NCBI GenBank assembly: GCA_019321725.1
Contig: CM033108.1
Span: 15,208,060-15,272,059 of the forward strand
Length of the DNA stretch: 64,000 nt
From: Paulownia fortunei
Lineage: Eukaryota; Streptophyta; Magnoliopsida; Lamiales; Paulowniaceae
Reading direction: 5' to 3'
Under the pieces are notes generated by a model. It made no database searches and was not told the DNA's origin. It saw nothing but the letters and a program-made list of their open reading frames with translations. The position numbers and the translations under genes were made by a program. Below, piece by piece: positions 1 to 11,273 of this stretch. Positions within the stretch are counted from its first letter, which is position 1; every line of letters starts with the position of its first letter.

Positions 1-202
1 CTATTATGGTTTTGTAAACAGTTGTACTCAGTTTTGATATATGTATATGGTGTGTTTAAAACGATTCAACCTCTTTCTCTTATAGCTAAAAATGGGAACT
101 TTTTTTAAAAACCATAACTCTAGTAATGATGAAAAATTAACATTTCTTGACTTAACTGTATCAGCTTGTTTAGGCTCTGCAGTTAGGTTAAGGGGTGTTA
201 CA
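1..202 (+). mobile_element. Family A gypsy LTR, terminal fragment
   Basis: This is the last 202 bases of an A LTR in plus orientation. Reverse-complemented it matches the start of the A LTRs at 11461, 47638 and 51891, and it ends in GGGGTGTTACA, the expected CA terminus. It resembles the A1 and solo-LTR variant rather than the longer A2 variant. No priming site follows the end, so it is either a solo LTR or a 3' LTR cut by the window edge. Confidence 0.85.
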
Positions 203-2006
203 AAAACTTTCCCATGCTAATATTCCAGTTGATAGATAGCTCAACCTCTAGTCGGATTGTAAATGAAAGAGAGTATGTGTTCTTACCCTTGTAGAACACT
301 TCGATGGATGTAAGGTGAGAGCCAATCAATTTTCGAATTGGTGTAATACATCTCGCCTAAGGAGCCCACATTTTCTCCCTCTAAAGAAGTCCACACAATG
401 GACAAGAACCATTGAATCACTATTGTGCTATTAATGGTGATTCATTTTCTTAAACCAAAGTAATGGAGTGTTATAGAAAACATCAATTCTTAATCCAACC
501 AGTAGAATTAAGAATTGTGTTGATTGAATAATAAAGAATAATTTCTTGATTGTTCTGGGAAGAAGACAATAAGATAGAGAGATTATGAAAAATGAATAAC
601 TAATGAACGATTTTTTGCTTGTTATGTTACCAAAGGATTTTCAAAATCCTATATCTATGTTGAATGAGGCCAAGAAGTAGTCTAGATACATAATCTAAAA
701 CTTCCTCCTTCAATATGAGTCCAAGAAGTAATCTAAATTTGTAATCCAAAACTTCCTCCTCCAAAATAGGTGGTGGCCGATTTTAACATATCTACCATGT
801 GCAAAAAATCGACCATTGTGGTAAGGTTGGTTGAAGATTTTGATTGACCCTCAATTAATTCAAAATGTCCAACCCCTTCCAAAATTGGATGACAATCATC
901 CTTTTGGATATTTGCAAAAAAGTTCCTCCATCTTTTAAGTCTTCCAAATACTTGATGGGCCTCTACTAATAGGCTATGAATCAAATATTTGGACTTGGAC
1001 TTTTAATCCAATTAATAAGTTCATCAATGAATTCCCAATTAAATGATTAGGCCCAAATTTCACTTAGTTAATGTAATCAATTAATTATATCAAGCCCATT
1101 AAATAATTTAATTATTTAATTGGCTAGATTAATTTAATAATTAAATTAATTTAATCTTTAATTAATTAATTGATCATATCAATTAATTTTTTCACTCTAT
1201 TGTACTTCCTAATCAAATTAAGTTCAATTAATAATCCAATTACTTAATTAATTATAAAACTAAAGCCACAATTAATTCAATTCATATTAATTAATTGGAT
1301 CCAACCAGTTAGATCATTTTATGGTTTAAGAAATGGTTCCCTCCATTATAGTGTGTGGGCTTTTAGGTTCACAACTAAGCCAGTACTAGGCTTATAATAA
1401 TTGTAACTTATGACTAACAATTATTTTTATAATTAATCTAAGTAATGAATTCGTTTGGAATTAACTCTTTAATTTCAAGAACCTCACTATCCATGAAAAC
1501 ATCTAACAAGTAATCATGAAAAACTAGTCTTAGGTAAAATAGCGAGTAAACCTATTTCTATTTGAAGTGTCATACAAGTACGGTCCTTTCATCATCTAAT
1601 CTCTTGATTGAATCTAGTGTATGGATTCTAAGTCGAAACCTAATTAATTGAATAACTATGATTCTATTTCAAGTTCCAATAATTTTAGATAAATCAATAT
1701 TCATCCTGCCTTAGCTAACCTCGAGTCATGAATTATGAAAATATAGAAGATTAACTTATTATTGACAAGTGGCGAATTTTATGATGGCCACTCATAAACC
1801 TCTATGCACACTAGTGCAACATTCAACATATTCCCATTGGTGATTGTCAAGCAACCACAAGACATATAAAAATACTACAGGGTAAACGCAAGGCTACCAT
1901 GGTGCCTCAAATATGAGGACTAGCTATGAACTATCATAATGTGGGTATTCTTATCTCGACCGAAAAAGCCTTCGACTAAGAAGTTTAGGGTACTTGTTCT
2001 CTAACA
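203..2006 (-). mobile_element. Copia family D LTR-like copy (D1), left part diverged
   Basis: From about 1370 to 2006 this aligns with the LTR at 22776-24682, including the 'taatttcaagaacctcactatcca' block and the right terminus TTCTCTAACA (1997-2006), which reads TGTTAGAGAA on the coding strand. Just outside lies GTGGGTAAT on the minus strand, a likely polypurine tract. The part from 203 to about 1000 has the same general makeup, AT-rich with 'ggacttggacttt', but does not align clearly with the other D LTRs, so it may be a diverged subfamily. The small open frame at 733-984 lies here and is not taken as a gene. Confidence 0.6.
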
Positions 2007-2370
2007 ATTACCCACATACATGCACTTACATCCTTATGCTAATGCTAATGGAATGCGATATCCCCATCTTAAGAGCATGCATTGTATGCACGAGTCTTAC
2101 TTGGCTATTCAATATCCCTTCTCAAAAATCCCTTGACATAGAACTCATTTAAGACCAAATCCTTATAAATATATTTCAGGATCGTCATCATATGTGCAAC
2201 CATGCGCCGTAGCTAATTATGCTCTAGGTACTTTATTTGTTTATCTAAGTTCAATCAAGATAAAAAAATGCCTATAAGTTAATATATATCGAATAAGATT
2301 ATCTATTTCGAGATTATAAGAGCAGCCATTAATTGGTACACCGAACACTTCTCTAATAATCTCCCACTTA
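2007..2370 (-). other. Copia 3' untranslated segment with polypurine tract
   Basis: This stretch lies between the end of the RNase H remnant and the D1 LTR. The same segment recurs at 15916-16290 and 24683-25015, each time directly after a TTCTCTAACA terminus, which marks it as the internal 3' end of the copia family. No reading frame is visible. Confidence 0.6.
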
Positions 2371-2900
2371 CCTAGATCCAATTGCCCAATATCTTAAGCC
2401 TATCTTCTAAAGATATCCCTCGAATACTATTTAAGCTAAGGGTGCAGTTAGTGGCTTTGCTAAATTTTATGCCAAGGCTATTTTCTCCACTATTGAGTCG
2501 CCTATACGAATGATTACTATGACCAAATGGTACCACCTCATATTGTGCTTGGATCCATGATTAGATCTTAGCTCTTATGCATGCACAATAGCACTATTGT
2601 TATCATGTAGACTTTTACTGGATTAACAACAGCTAGAACTACTTCCAAACTTTTGGAAGAGGTTCCTTATCTAAACACGTTCATTTCCAACATCTCATGC
2701 AATGATATATTCATCATTGATGGTGGAATCCATGGTCGTCTCAAGACTAGAACTCCTTCTAGCTAACCGCCACCATTTAGGACAAATATGATTCTGGACA
2801 TAGATCAAGTTATCTACTTTGGACTAAAAGCTAGATGCAACATCCTAGATTTAGTTCTCCTAACTGTGTTCTAAGAAGACGACTTTAATGTTTCACAAGT
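2371..2900 (-). pseudogene. pol: Ty1/copia RNase H remnant (C-terminal pol)
   Basis: Minus-strand translation of about 2371-2660 gives recognisable copia RNase H sequence with stops: a block like 'SNHGSKHNMRWYHLV' followed by 'IRIGDSIVEKIALA', 'NLAKPLTAPLA' and 'GLRYW'. Copia family proteins end with a basic KH..RYH block, then GD..V.KI....N.ADP.TK, then a short tail, so the order is right. From 2700 to 2900 a weaker trace of the 'STTEAEYIA' region appears in shifted frames. RNase H would remove the RNA template during reverse transcription, but stops and frameshifts rule out function. The termination point is followed by the copia 3' untranslated segment. Confidence 0.75.
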
Positions 2901-3149
2901 ACATAAAGACCTTATTTATGGCTTTTAATGATATAATCATGAAACAGAGTGATATCTTCTCGTAACACTTAAAGCATTCTTGATATCACGTCTCGTACAT
3001 AGATTTGCATACTTAAAGTATGTGAGTCATCCTTATCTTTTAAAATTACGCATGCTATAACTGTTATAGCAGCATCTTAGATGCAATGTGATTTTTAACG
3101 GTCTTATAATTTCCAATGCTAAAATTAAGCATGCTTTAACGGTCTCGCA
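2901..3149 (-). other. Degenerate internal copia sequence
   Basis: By position this should be the reverse transcriptase/RNase H connection of the copia unit. I see no motif that I can defend. A local imperfect repeat, 'ttaacggtctt' / 'ttaacggtctc', occurs near 3095-3145. Confidence 0.3.
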
Positions 3150-3629
3150 ACATTTGCAGCTTAACAATTAATTAATCTTCTTGAAATTAACTCCTTAATT
3201 TCGAAAACCTCACAAGTCATGGGAACAACTTAACAAGGTATCACGACTACCTAGACTTAGGTGAAATAGCGAGTGAACCTATTTCAATTACGAGTATCAT
3301 ACTTGTAAGGTCCTTTCATCAATCAATCTCCCGACTGAGTCAGGGCATAGATTAATAGTCAAAACCCTAATTACTGAATAACTATAATTGCATTTCAAGT
3401 TTCAATGATTCATGACGAATCATTAGAAAACCTACGTCTAACATTCATCCTACCTTGCCCAAGGACTTCTGAGTTATGAACTATGAATTCATAGGAGATT
3501 CACTTGTTCTGTCAGACAAGTGATGGATCATTTGTTGGCCACTCACTAACCTCTATATTTATTAATGCAATATCCAATGTACCCCCTTAATGATTGTTAC
3601 GTAATCAGAAGATACATCGAAATGGAACA
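3150..3629 (-). mobile_element. Copia D LTR (D0), left part, interrupted by B1
   Basis: This aligns with 1440-1870 and 24050-24520: 'ttaactccttaatttc', the 'agcgagtgaacctattt' block and 'taatcagaagatac'. It stops abruptly at 3629, where element B1 starts, and resumes at 15770. Its own left side is truncated at about 3150, where it abuts pol remnants without an LTR terminus or priming site. Confidence 0.7.
3625..3629. repeat. Target-site duplication of B1, left copy (GAACA)
   Basis: GAACA here and AAACA at 15770-15774 flank the TGTCACAACC...GGGTATTACA termini of B1. Four of five bases match. Confidence 0.6.
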
Positions 3630-4515
3630 TGTCACAACCTCCTAAAAACATGTATACATATAAAGAAACAACCTATGCAACATAGTTTGTGCATGTACGT
3701 GTGTGTATAACATTTTTTTTCCAACTAGTTAGTTTTACAAAGCACTGATAAAAGTTAAATGCTTTCATATCTTGTAATCCTGTATATATATAGATAGTGA
3801 TATATAGGATAAACTCAAACTTACATACATCACCTAAACTCATATATAAACACATGTATGGTTATTTATATAGGTTTTAATCAAGTTATTATCCATATAT
3901 ATCTTTAAAGGCAAAAATCAACAAGTACACAGTTTTCTGTCCCTTGTGATTTCTATTATGATTTTGCAACTACAAATCCTTTTTTTTGTGAATTATAAGA
4001 CCATAAATAAAATAATAACATGATTATAAACAATAATTGAAGCTTTAGAAATCATAAACCCTTAAATAATTCAGGAATTGGAATCAAAACATGAGTTAAG
4101 CTCACCTATGCTCAATTTTAAGTGTCTAGTTGCTCCTCCTTTACTTTCCTTTACTTCTCTCACTCTTTTCTTTACTTGGAAGAACTTGAGAGCAACTTCT
4201 AAAATTCAATATGGAGGTTTGCAATGTGAAATAGCTCAAAAATGATTTTTGGCCGTGGTTCAATGACAGAAATAAAGAAAGGTTGAGGTGGCAAGTGGTG
4301 ATTCAAATATGATGTTATGCACACCTTATGTAGCTCTAATCTAGTGTTTCATTTTATTTATTTATCTATTATCCTATTTTAATTTTTGTATGATCGGATA
4401 ATAAATTCTGCCTTAATTTCTTAACCGTTCATTCGATCTCCAAATCGATTGACATCCGGTTCTTAAATAATTCTCTAGTTTGAATTTCTAAACTTATATG
4501 CACATATGGACCTTG
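3630..4515 (-). mobile_element. Family B 3' LTR of element B1, internally deleted
   Basis: It starts TGTCACAACCTCC, the same terminus as at 4622 and 26258. Compared with the 5' LTR (4622-5242 plus 13739-15769) it lacks about 75 bp near 3798 and about 1.35 kb near 3815, where 'ataggataaa' runs straight into 'ctcaaacttacatac'. Its inner end is also missing: homology stops after 'ggaccttgta' near 4515. The full B LTR is about 2.65 kb, so about one third remains. Confidence 0.8.
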
Positions 4516-4621
4516 TATTATAATATAAAATAAAACTTAGTGGAATAGTTGTGCTCCACAAGTTCTAAGACCATGTACATGGACAATCTACAGAATCAGG
4601 ATCTGGGCTCTGATACCACTC
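4516..4621 (-). other. Internal remnant of B1 with tRNA-iMet primer-binding site
   Basis: Only about 106 bp of internal DNA separates the two B LTRs. Reverse complement of 4604-4618 reads TGGTATCAGAGCCCA, whose first 12 bases equal the complement of the plant initiator tRNA-Met 3' end. It sits three bases inside the 5' LTR that begins at 4622. All coding sequence is gone, so B1 is a deletion derivative. Confidence 0.85.
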
Positions 4622-5242
4622 TGTCATAACCTCCCAAAAATATGTATACATATAAAGAAACAACCTGTGCAACATAGTTTGTGCATGTACGCATATGTAT
4701 AACTTTTTTTTCAACTAGTTAGTTTGACAAAACACTGATAAAAGTAAAATGCTTTCACATCTTGTAACACTGTATATACATAGATAGTTATTTGCACAAT
4801 AACAAGGTCTATCAAATCATCACAAACTCAGACTCATTTACAATGGAGTTTTGAAAGTGATATATAGGATAAAGTCACTGTTATAACAACCCACAAAATA
4901 GCCCAATAGGTCGTCATCTAAGTACATTGATCTTTGAAAGCCTGTAGGAGCTATACTACTATCCCAGTAAACTAAAAGTCTCAAGTCTCACCATACTCAC
5001 CTACAATGCTTGAACTACATGACCTAACACTCAATACGTCAAAATCATGCATGCCAATAGTATGATATAAAATCTCATTCAACTCATCTCTAAGATATGA
5101 TACTAAACCTGTGTCAAATTTTAGTACTCATAAAAGAAAAGAGTTTTTATTCAAACTCAATTTGTTTTATTTGGCCCTTAGCCCACATACTATGCACCGA
5201 AAAGAGCTCTGCATAATATCAATAATCAAATAACGAATACAT
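4622..5242 (-). mobile_element. Family B 5' LTR of B1, left part
   Basis: It begins TGTCATAACCTCCC next to the priming site. After 'cgaaaagagctctgcata', which matches the C-array units near 33040, it is cut at about 5242 by the A1 element and resumes at 13739 with 'ctcgatgtactagtagtgg', the next block in the same order as in the C units. That continuity shows that A1 is inserted in this LTR. Confidence 0.85.
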
Positions 5243-6852
5243 AAAGAGCTTGAAGCGTTTTAAACACACCAAATACATATATCAAAACTGAGTACATCTA
5301 TTTACAAAACCATAACAGAGCGGCTTATTTAAAAATAAAATAGAGTTTTCAAAATATGATATAAAACAACTCGAAACATGGCATATGAACCTATCTCTGT
5401 CCGGCCGCTCTAAAGATTCAGTCAACTTCTAAACATGTACATTTCCACCTGCATCACATGAATCTAATGAGCTAAAGGCTCAATAAGGTGAAACTGACGC
5501 AATAACAAATAGCATACATACAAATCACATAAATGATTAAATGTAATATTCAATTTAATAACTTTCTTTCATAAATCATTCTGGAGGGCCCTTGAAGTGT
5601 GGTACCTAACTAATAGCAATAGAACGTAGTTTTTGGAACCTGTTCATAATGATTGCCCAATAAGAGAACTAATACGGGGTTTTCATACTTGGTCTTTTAA
5701 CCTTAGGTATTAGTCGTATTCTATCTCATTCATTGTGGTTTTCCTATACTGGTTTTTCAACCTTAAGTATTTGCCACCATTTATTGGGTCCGTCGGTCCC
5801 TCCCGCGTCCCTTGTCTACCCGACCATCAATCAAGTACCATACTTCATTTTCAAAAACATCATTATATTCTTAATAGTGTCATGCTTCATGAACCATAAA
5901 TGCATCAAACATTACATCATTTGACAAATAATAACAATTACATTAAAATATGAACAACATTATATGATTCTTGTGATACAACAAATGAAAGCTTCAACTT
6001 ACCTCAAGTCCACTTTGTGCTAAGTGAAAAGGCCAATCTCTTTCGAAGATAGGATGTATTAAAGGCCTAACATAATCAAATCATGTATCTTTTAATATCC
6101 TTTTTATAAATCATATAGTCTATTCTAGTTAAAATCATATACACTTTTCAATCTTTTGTAAACAATTCCATATCAATTACATAACCTTAAAAATAATGCA
6201 TACTCCATATTTTACTACTAATTCAAGTTATTAGATATTAGGGTAGCCATTAAATAACTAATAATTAAAATATAATTATTATGGCAGCCTACAAAATATG
6301 AACACAATTCGAATTAAAATGACGTAAACTTGGTTCTAACTTAAATTGATTCTAACCTTCAATTAAGCAAACTAATTGCTATTGTTCACAATCATTTGTA
6401 ATCAAGTTCAATGCGGTTTAGAATGGTTTTATGCAACCTAGTCAACCAAGCAATCAAATTGCACCATTTTGCATACTTTTAGTTCTTAGCCAAATGTAAC
6501 ATATTTCAAGAAAATATTTAGGCAAATAATCACTTTAGAATGTAACAAGTATGGAGTAATACGAATAATTCATCTCATGGCCATTCAACACATCAATCTT
6601 TTTTAATCGAAATAATGAGTTTTTCACTACAAAAAGGCACTTAAGGAATATATTAAATCAAGAAACAAAAGTTTGATCTCATATTTCATGTACTAAAGCA
6701 TGTTAAAGCATAACTGAAGCATATAATAACAATTATTCATGTTCCAGCAATCATGCTATTTGTATGTCGTAATTCGATAATGCACATTGATTAGATGCAT
6801 ATTTATGCAAGATGTTTATTAATGGCTCTGTAGGAGAGAATTGGGCATTACA
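5243..6852 (-). mobile_element. Family A 3' LTR of element A1, truncated and deleted
   Basis: The right end ...GAATTGGGCATTACA (6852) is the A LTR terminus (TGTAATGCCC on the coding strand). The left end lacks about the first 127 bp relative to the solo LTR at 47638. A further 545 bp, equivalent to 12741-13285, are missing at about 6398-6400, between 'acaatcattt' and 'taatcaag'. No other A LTR in the window has that gap. A short antisense open frame at 5733-5924 recurs in other copies and is discussed as a finding. Confidence 0.88.
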
Positions 6853-7362
6853 ATCCTTCATTCCTTATAAAAATTTCCTCCTCAAAATTTGACGTACCAA
6901 ATAATTCTAGATATTTGCTCTGCATTTCTTCTTCTCTTCCTCATGTGGCTTCTTCTATATCATGATTCCTCCACAATACTGTAACCAGTTGAATCTTTTT
7001 CGTTCTCAACTCTTTTTCCTTCTGATCCAGAATTTGCACTGGTTTCCCTTCATAGGCTAAATCAGGAGTCAATTCCAACGGTTCATAACTCAACACATGA
7101 GAGGGGTTTGAAATGTACTTTCTCAGCATAGACACGTGGAAATATTATGAACACTAGATAATGACGAAGGTAAGGCCACTCTATAAGCTTTATCACCAAC
7201 TCTTTCGAGAATTTTGAATGGGCCGACATACCTTGGGTTGAGTTTTCTTTTCTTTCCAAATCTCATGACACCTTTCATGGGAGCTACTTTTAAGAACACA
7301 TGATCCCCAACGGCAAACTCTAGATCTTTTCTCTGTTTATCTGCATAACTTTTCTGTCTACT
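6853..7362 (-). pseudogene. pol: Gypsy integrase C-terminus with chromodomain-like tail
   Basis: Minus-strand frames give 'MLRKYISNPSHVL', then 'VLWRNHDIEEAT' and 'EEEMQSKYLELF'. The series LVKVLWR...EEATWE.E..M...YP.LF is typical of integrase tails of chromovirus-type gypsy elements (Tekay/Del-like), where it may help target chromatin. The conserved Trp after EEAT is a TGA stop here. The segment upstream (7140-7362) holds the 'GPF.ILERVG..AYR..LP' linker in broken frames. The polypurine-like GAGGAGGAAAT lies near 6885 on the minus strand, before the 3' LTR. The element is dead. Confidence 0.8.
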
Positions 7363-8347
7363 CTACGCGATCTTCATTCTCTTTCGTTTCTTCTCCACTA
7401 CCTTCGCGGTATGTTGAACTATTTCTGGACCAAGTAGGCTTTGTTCTCCAACTTTATCCCAATAAACTGGAGATCTATATTTTCTTCCATACAATGCTTC
7501 ATAATGCAACATTCCAATTGTTGATTGGTAGCTATTATTATAAGTAAACTCCACTAATGGAAGCTTTGCATCCCCAACTCCATTGAAAATCTAGCACACA
7601 AGCTCTTAACATATCTTCTAATATCTGAATAACCCTCTCTGATTGCCCATCACTTTGTGGATGAAATGTTGTACTAAATGCAAGTTTTGTTCCCATGGCA
7701 CTGTGTAACCTCTTCTAAAATGTAGATGTAAACTTAGGATCTCTGTCAGATACTATTGAAACTGGCACCCCATGTAACCTGACTATCTGTTTAATATATT
7801 GTTTAGCATACTGGTCCATATTGTATGTGGATTTCACTGAAAGAAAATGGGCTGATTTAGTTAATCTATCAACAATCACCCATATGGAATTATACCCCTT
7901 TTGTGTTCTAGGTAATCCAAGCACAAAGTCCATTATAATGTGTTCCCACTTCCACTCTTGAATCAACAAAGGTTTCAACAACCCTGATGACATTTGATGT
8001 TCAATCTTAACTTGTTGACAAGTTAGACATTCAGCCACAAAGTTTGCTATATCTCTCTTTATTTTAGGTCGCCAATAATGTTGTTGTAAGTCCTTATACA
8101 TTTTTGTGCTACCTGGGTGTACTGAGTATGGAGTAGTATGAGCTTCTTCTAAAATATCTCCTTTCATGGCCTTGTCAAATGGCACACACAGTCTCCCTTT
8201 ATATCGAATAATCCCATCATCAGTAACAGTGAAGTCTGGCCTCTTTCCAGCCTTAATCATTCTTTTTAATCTACACAAATGCATATCCACCTTTTGACCT
8301 TCTCTAATTCTATCTTGAAGCGCAGGTCTCAACACTAAGGCTGACAA
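7363..8347 (-). pseudogene. pol: Ty3/gypsy integrase, zinc finger and catalytic core
   Basis: The longest frame (7715-8347, 210 codons) starts in the RNase H-integrase spacer ('GRLCVPFD') and has the H-H-C-C zinc-binding segment (HTTPYSVHPG, then ECLTCQQ). The catalytic core follows with 'MDFVLGLP' (first Asp) and 'SDRDPKFTS' (second Asp). The part carrying the catalytic Glu ('HPQSDGQSE') lies at about 7600-7690 in a shifted frame, and the core continues at 7363-7554 ('EFTYNNSYQSTIGM'). Integrase joins cDNA ends to host DNA. The frameshift at about 7715 and a stop near 7362 inactivate it. Confidence 0.88.
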
Positions 8348-8554
8348 CGAACACTTTCTCCTTTTAGGTACAATTTCAAGCTCTTATCTCTACAAATCCA
8401 GTAATATTGACTTTTGTATAACAAAAAGAGAAGATGTGGATTTTCTGCTCAATTCATCTGCAACCATATTCGTTTTACCAGGATGATAGTTGATCACACA
8501 ATCATAATCCTTCACAAGTTCTAACCATCTTCTTTGTCTTATATTCAGCTTTTT
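8348..8554 (-). other. Spacer between RNase H and integrase, A1
   Basis: Minus-strand frames keep a trace of the linker (for example '[16 protein letters not shown]'-like codons around 8440-8500) but with stops. About 130 bp of this segment is missing from element A2 at about 46570. Confidence 0.5.
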
Positions 8555-8956
8555 TTAGGTAAAGAAGTACTTCAAACTCTTATGATCTGTGTATATCTCA
8601 CACTTCTCACCATACAAATAATGTCTCCAAATTTTCAAAGCAAAAACCACAACAACAAATTCCAAATCATAGGTTGGGTAATTCTTTTTATATTCGTTCA
8701 ATTGCTTTGAAGCATAGGCAATAACCTTCCCATTTTGCATCAAAACAGCACCCAAACCATTTTTCGAAGCGTTCGCTATATACCACGAATCCACCAATTC
8801 CTGAGTTGTAGTCAATTTATGTTTCAGTTCTTGAAAACTTCTTTCACAAGCATCGGTCCACAAGAACTTCACATTCTTTCTTGTCAACATTGTCATTGGA
8901 GTTGCTATCTTTGAAAACCCCTCAACAAATCGTCGATAGTACCCTGGTAATCCCAA
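8555..8956 (-). pseudogene. pol: Ty3/gypsy RNase H with reverse transcriptase thumb
   Basis: An open 133-codon frame starts in the connection domain ('[14 protein letters not shown]', '[10 protein letters not shown]') and runs into RNase H ('[13 protein letters not shown]', '[19 protein letters not shown]', '[10 protein letters not shown]'). A short deletion has removed the strand before the first catalytic Asp and that residue reads Asn (IANASKNG instead of YSDASKNG, the form in element A2). The Glu of YDLE and the Asp of YTDH are present. RNase H activity would be lost. Confidence 0.88.
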
Positions 8957-8992
8957 AAAACTCCTTACTTCTGATACATTTGTTGGTGTTGG

Positions 8993-9685
8993 CTACTTAA
9001 TGACAGCTTCTACCTTGCTCGGATCAATAGAAATACCATCCTTTGATATTACATGACCTAGGAATACCACTTGTTCAAGCCAAAACTCACACTTCTTGAA
9101 TTTAGCATACAACTGTTTTTCTTTAAGAACTTGCAGCACAATCTTCAAATGTTCCTTGTACTCTTCTTTATCACGTGAATAAATTAGGATGTCATCAATA
9201 AACACAATCATAAATTTATCGAGATATTGCTTGAACACCCTTTCATTAGATCCATAAAAAGTTGTGGGGGCATTAGTTAAACCGAAAGGCATCACTAGGA
9301 ATTCATAATGTCCATACCTTGTTCAGAATGCAGTCTTTGGTATGTATTCTTTCTTGATCTTCAATTGATGATACCCAAAGCGCAAATCAATCTTAGAAAA
9401 TACAGATGATCCCTGCAATTGATCAAACAAATCATCTATTCGTGGAAGTGGATACTTATTCTTGACTGTTACTTTATTCGACCCTCTATAATCAATGCAC
9501 AACCGTAATGTACCATCCTTCTTTTTCACAAACAACACAAGTTCTCCCCAAAGAGAATAACTAGGGCGAATAAAACCGTTATCAAGCAATTCTTGCAATT
9601 GAACTTTTAACTCTTTCAATTTTGTTGGTGCCATTTGGTATGGTGCTTTAGAAATAGGAGTAGTTCCTGGCATAACATCTATCAC
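8993..9685 (-). pseudogene. pol: Ty3/gypsy reverse transcriptase
   Basis: Two overlapping blocks in different frames make up the polymerase. Block 9323-9685 has '[18 protein letters not shown]', 'GFIRPS', '[15 protein letters not shown]', '[17 protein letters not shown]' and '[12 protein letters not shown]' (first catalytic Asp). Block 8993-9295 has 'MPFGLTNAP' and the active-site box 'FIDDILIYS', then 'FLGHVIS'. The break is a short frameshift and stop at 9296-9322. All three catalytic Asp residues can be seen, so this is one of the better-kept genes in the window, but it is still split. Confidence 0.9.
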
Positions 9686-9697
9686 AAATTTGATTTC

Positions 9698-10286
9698 TCA
9701 ATTCGGTGGTAGTCCCGGTAAATCATCTGGAAATACCTCAAGAAATTCTTGAACAACATCTACATTTTCTGGCTTCAATTGTACTTCGACCGAGGTATCC
9801 AGAACACTTGCCAAATATCCAACATAACCTTTATTCAACATCTTTTGAACTTTCAAAGCAGTTATAATTTGTAAGGATAGTGAGAATGAGATACCATTAA
9901 ACATAAACTGTTTTTCCCTAGATGGCTGAAAAATCACAATCTTCTTGTTACAATCAATTGTTACATGATATTTGGTAAGCAATCGATACCCAGAATATCC
10001 TTAAAATTTGGCATCGGTAAAACAACGAGATCTACATAGAGAGTCCTATCACTAATCTAAATAGAACAAACCCATAACATTTGGTTGGAATCCATTTCTT
10101 CCTTGGATGGAATAGTCACACTGTACCTTACTTTTAATAAATCTGTTGTAATGCCCAATTTTCTCACAAATGCACGTGATGTAAATGAATGTGTAGATCC
10201 AGAATCTATCAATGCAATTGTAGGTATCTTAGAAATTAAAATAGTACCTGTGACTACGAAAGCATCTTCATCGGCTTGTTCTTGTG
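9698..10286 (-). pseudogene. pol: Gypsy aspartic protease and protease-RT linker, A1
   Basis: Around 10180-10230 the minus strand encodes 'IALIDSGSTHSFTS', the D-S/T-G active site of retroviral-type aspartic proteases, and then 'AFVRKLGI'. The open part 9698-9982 is the protease C-terminus and linker ('VLDTSVEVQLKPENV', 'EFLEVFPDDLPGLPP'), which in gypsy polyproteins lies just before reverse transcriptase. The protease would cut the Gag-Pol precursor. Stops between 9983 and 10180 break it; in A2 the matching protease frame (50331-50654) is open. Confidence 0.82.
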
Positions 10287-11273
10287 TTATTGCATATACT
10301 CTCCCCTAACTTTTCCTTGTACTGTTGGGCAATCCTTTGCTATATGTCCAGGTTTTTTACACTTAAAGCAACGATTAGTACTACTATAGCATTCCCCAAA
10401 ATGATTATTCCCACACTTAGCACATTTAGGCCTTTCAACTGCAGTAGAAGTCTGCCCAACTCTAGGACATTTTTCATTCCCTTGGTTTGATTTTTGCTCT
10501 CCTTTCTTCCACTGGTTCAAATTTCTGGGAGTGAATACTTGCTTCTTTTTTTGATAAAATTTCTCAATCTCTTTCTCATCTAAGTCAGTCATCAAAGCCT
10601 TGTCCACCAGTTCCCTGAATTCTATTACTGAAGATATTCTCACATCTCTTCTAATTTTAAGATTAAGGCCCTCAAGAAATGATCCATCTTCTCATTGTTG
10701 TCTCTGGCGATGTATGACACGTACTTGCAACCCTGTTTAATTTTTCACATAATCACATACAGACATCCCTCCATATTTTAACTTCAAAAATTCTTTTACT
10801 TTGAGCGACCTAGAATCTTTAGTGAAATACTTATCATAAAAGATTATTTTAAACCTCTCCCAAGTTAGCTCTTCCATATTCACTGCAAGTTTAGCTCCTT
10901 CCCACCAGGTTCTAGCATTCTTCTTCAATAAGAAAATTACGTAGAGTACCTTCTCAGCATCATCAATCCATATATAGTCAAAGATAGTATCCAATGATTT
11001 AACCCATTCTTCTGCAACCATAGGATTAGACCCACCAGTAAAATCAACAGGTTCTAGCTTTCTAAACTTCTCATATACAGCCTGTGAATTATCCTGTCGA
11101 GCTTATGGTGGAAAAAGTTGCTGATTTTGTTATTGGTTTCTTTGTTGCATATCTAGTAATTGTTGTATCTGTTCACTATATATTCTAGTCTGTTGTTGAA
11201 TGACGTCAGTCAAATTGTCCACCACACTATGATTACCCTCATGATCATCCATTGTCTCCCTTTTTAGTGCCAT
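10287..11273 (-). pseudogene. gag: Gypsy gag (capsid and zinc-knuckle nucleocapsid), A1
   Basis: The start is taken at the ATG complementary to 11271-11273 ('[12 protein letters not shown]'), about 170 bp inside the priming site. The capsid-like core is open at 10737-11021 ('[11 protein letters not shown]', 'ARTWWEGAK', '[14 protein letters not shown]', the Retrotrans_gag pattern). The nucleocapsid (10287-10643) has two knuckles: CAKCGNNHFGEC, a shortened form, and CFKCKKPGHIAKDC, the canonical C-X2-C-X4-H-X4-C. Stops near 11100-11130 and a frameshift near 10650-10740 break the gene. Gag would package the RNA in virus-like particles. Confidence 0.88.

Noticed and set aside
733..984. 83-codon frame on the minus strand
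   Set aside because: It lies in D1 LTR-like DNA, has no known motif and no codon bias.
10085..10490. Plus-strand frames over the A1 protease/gag region, and the same at 50509-50903
   Set aside because: They are antisense shadows of the minus-strand protease and zinc-knuckle codons.
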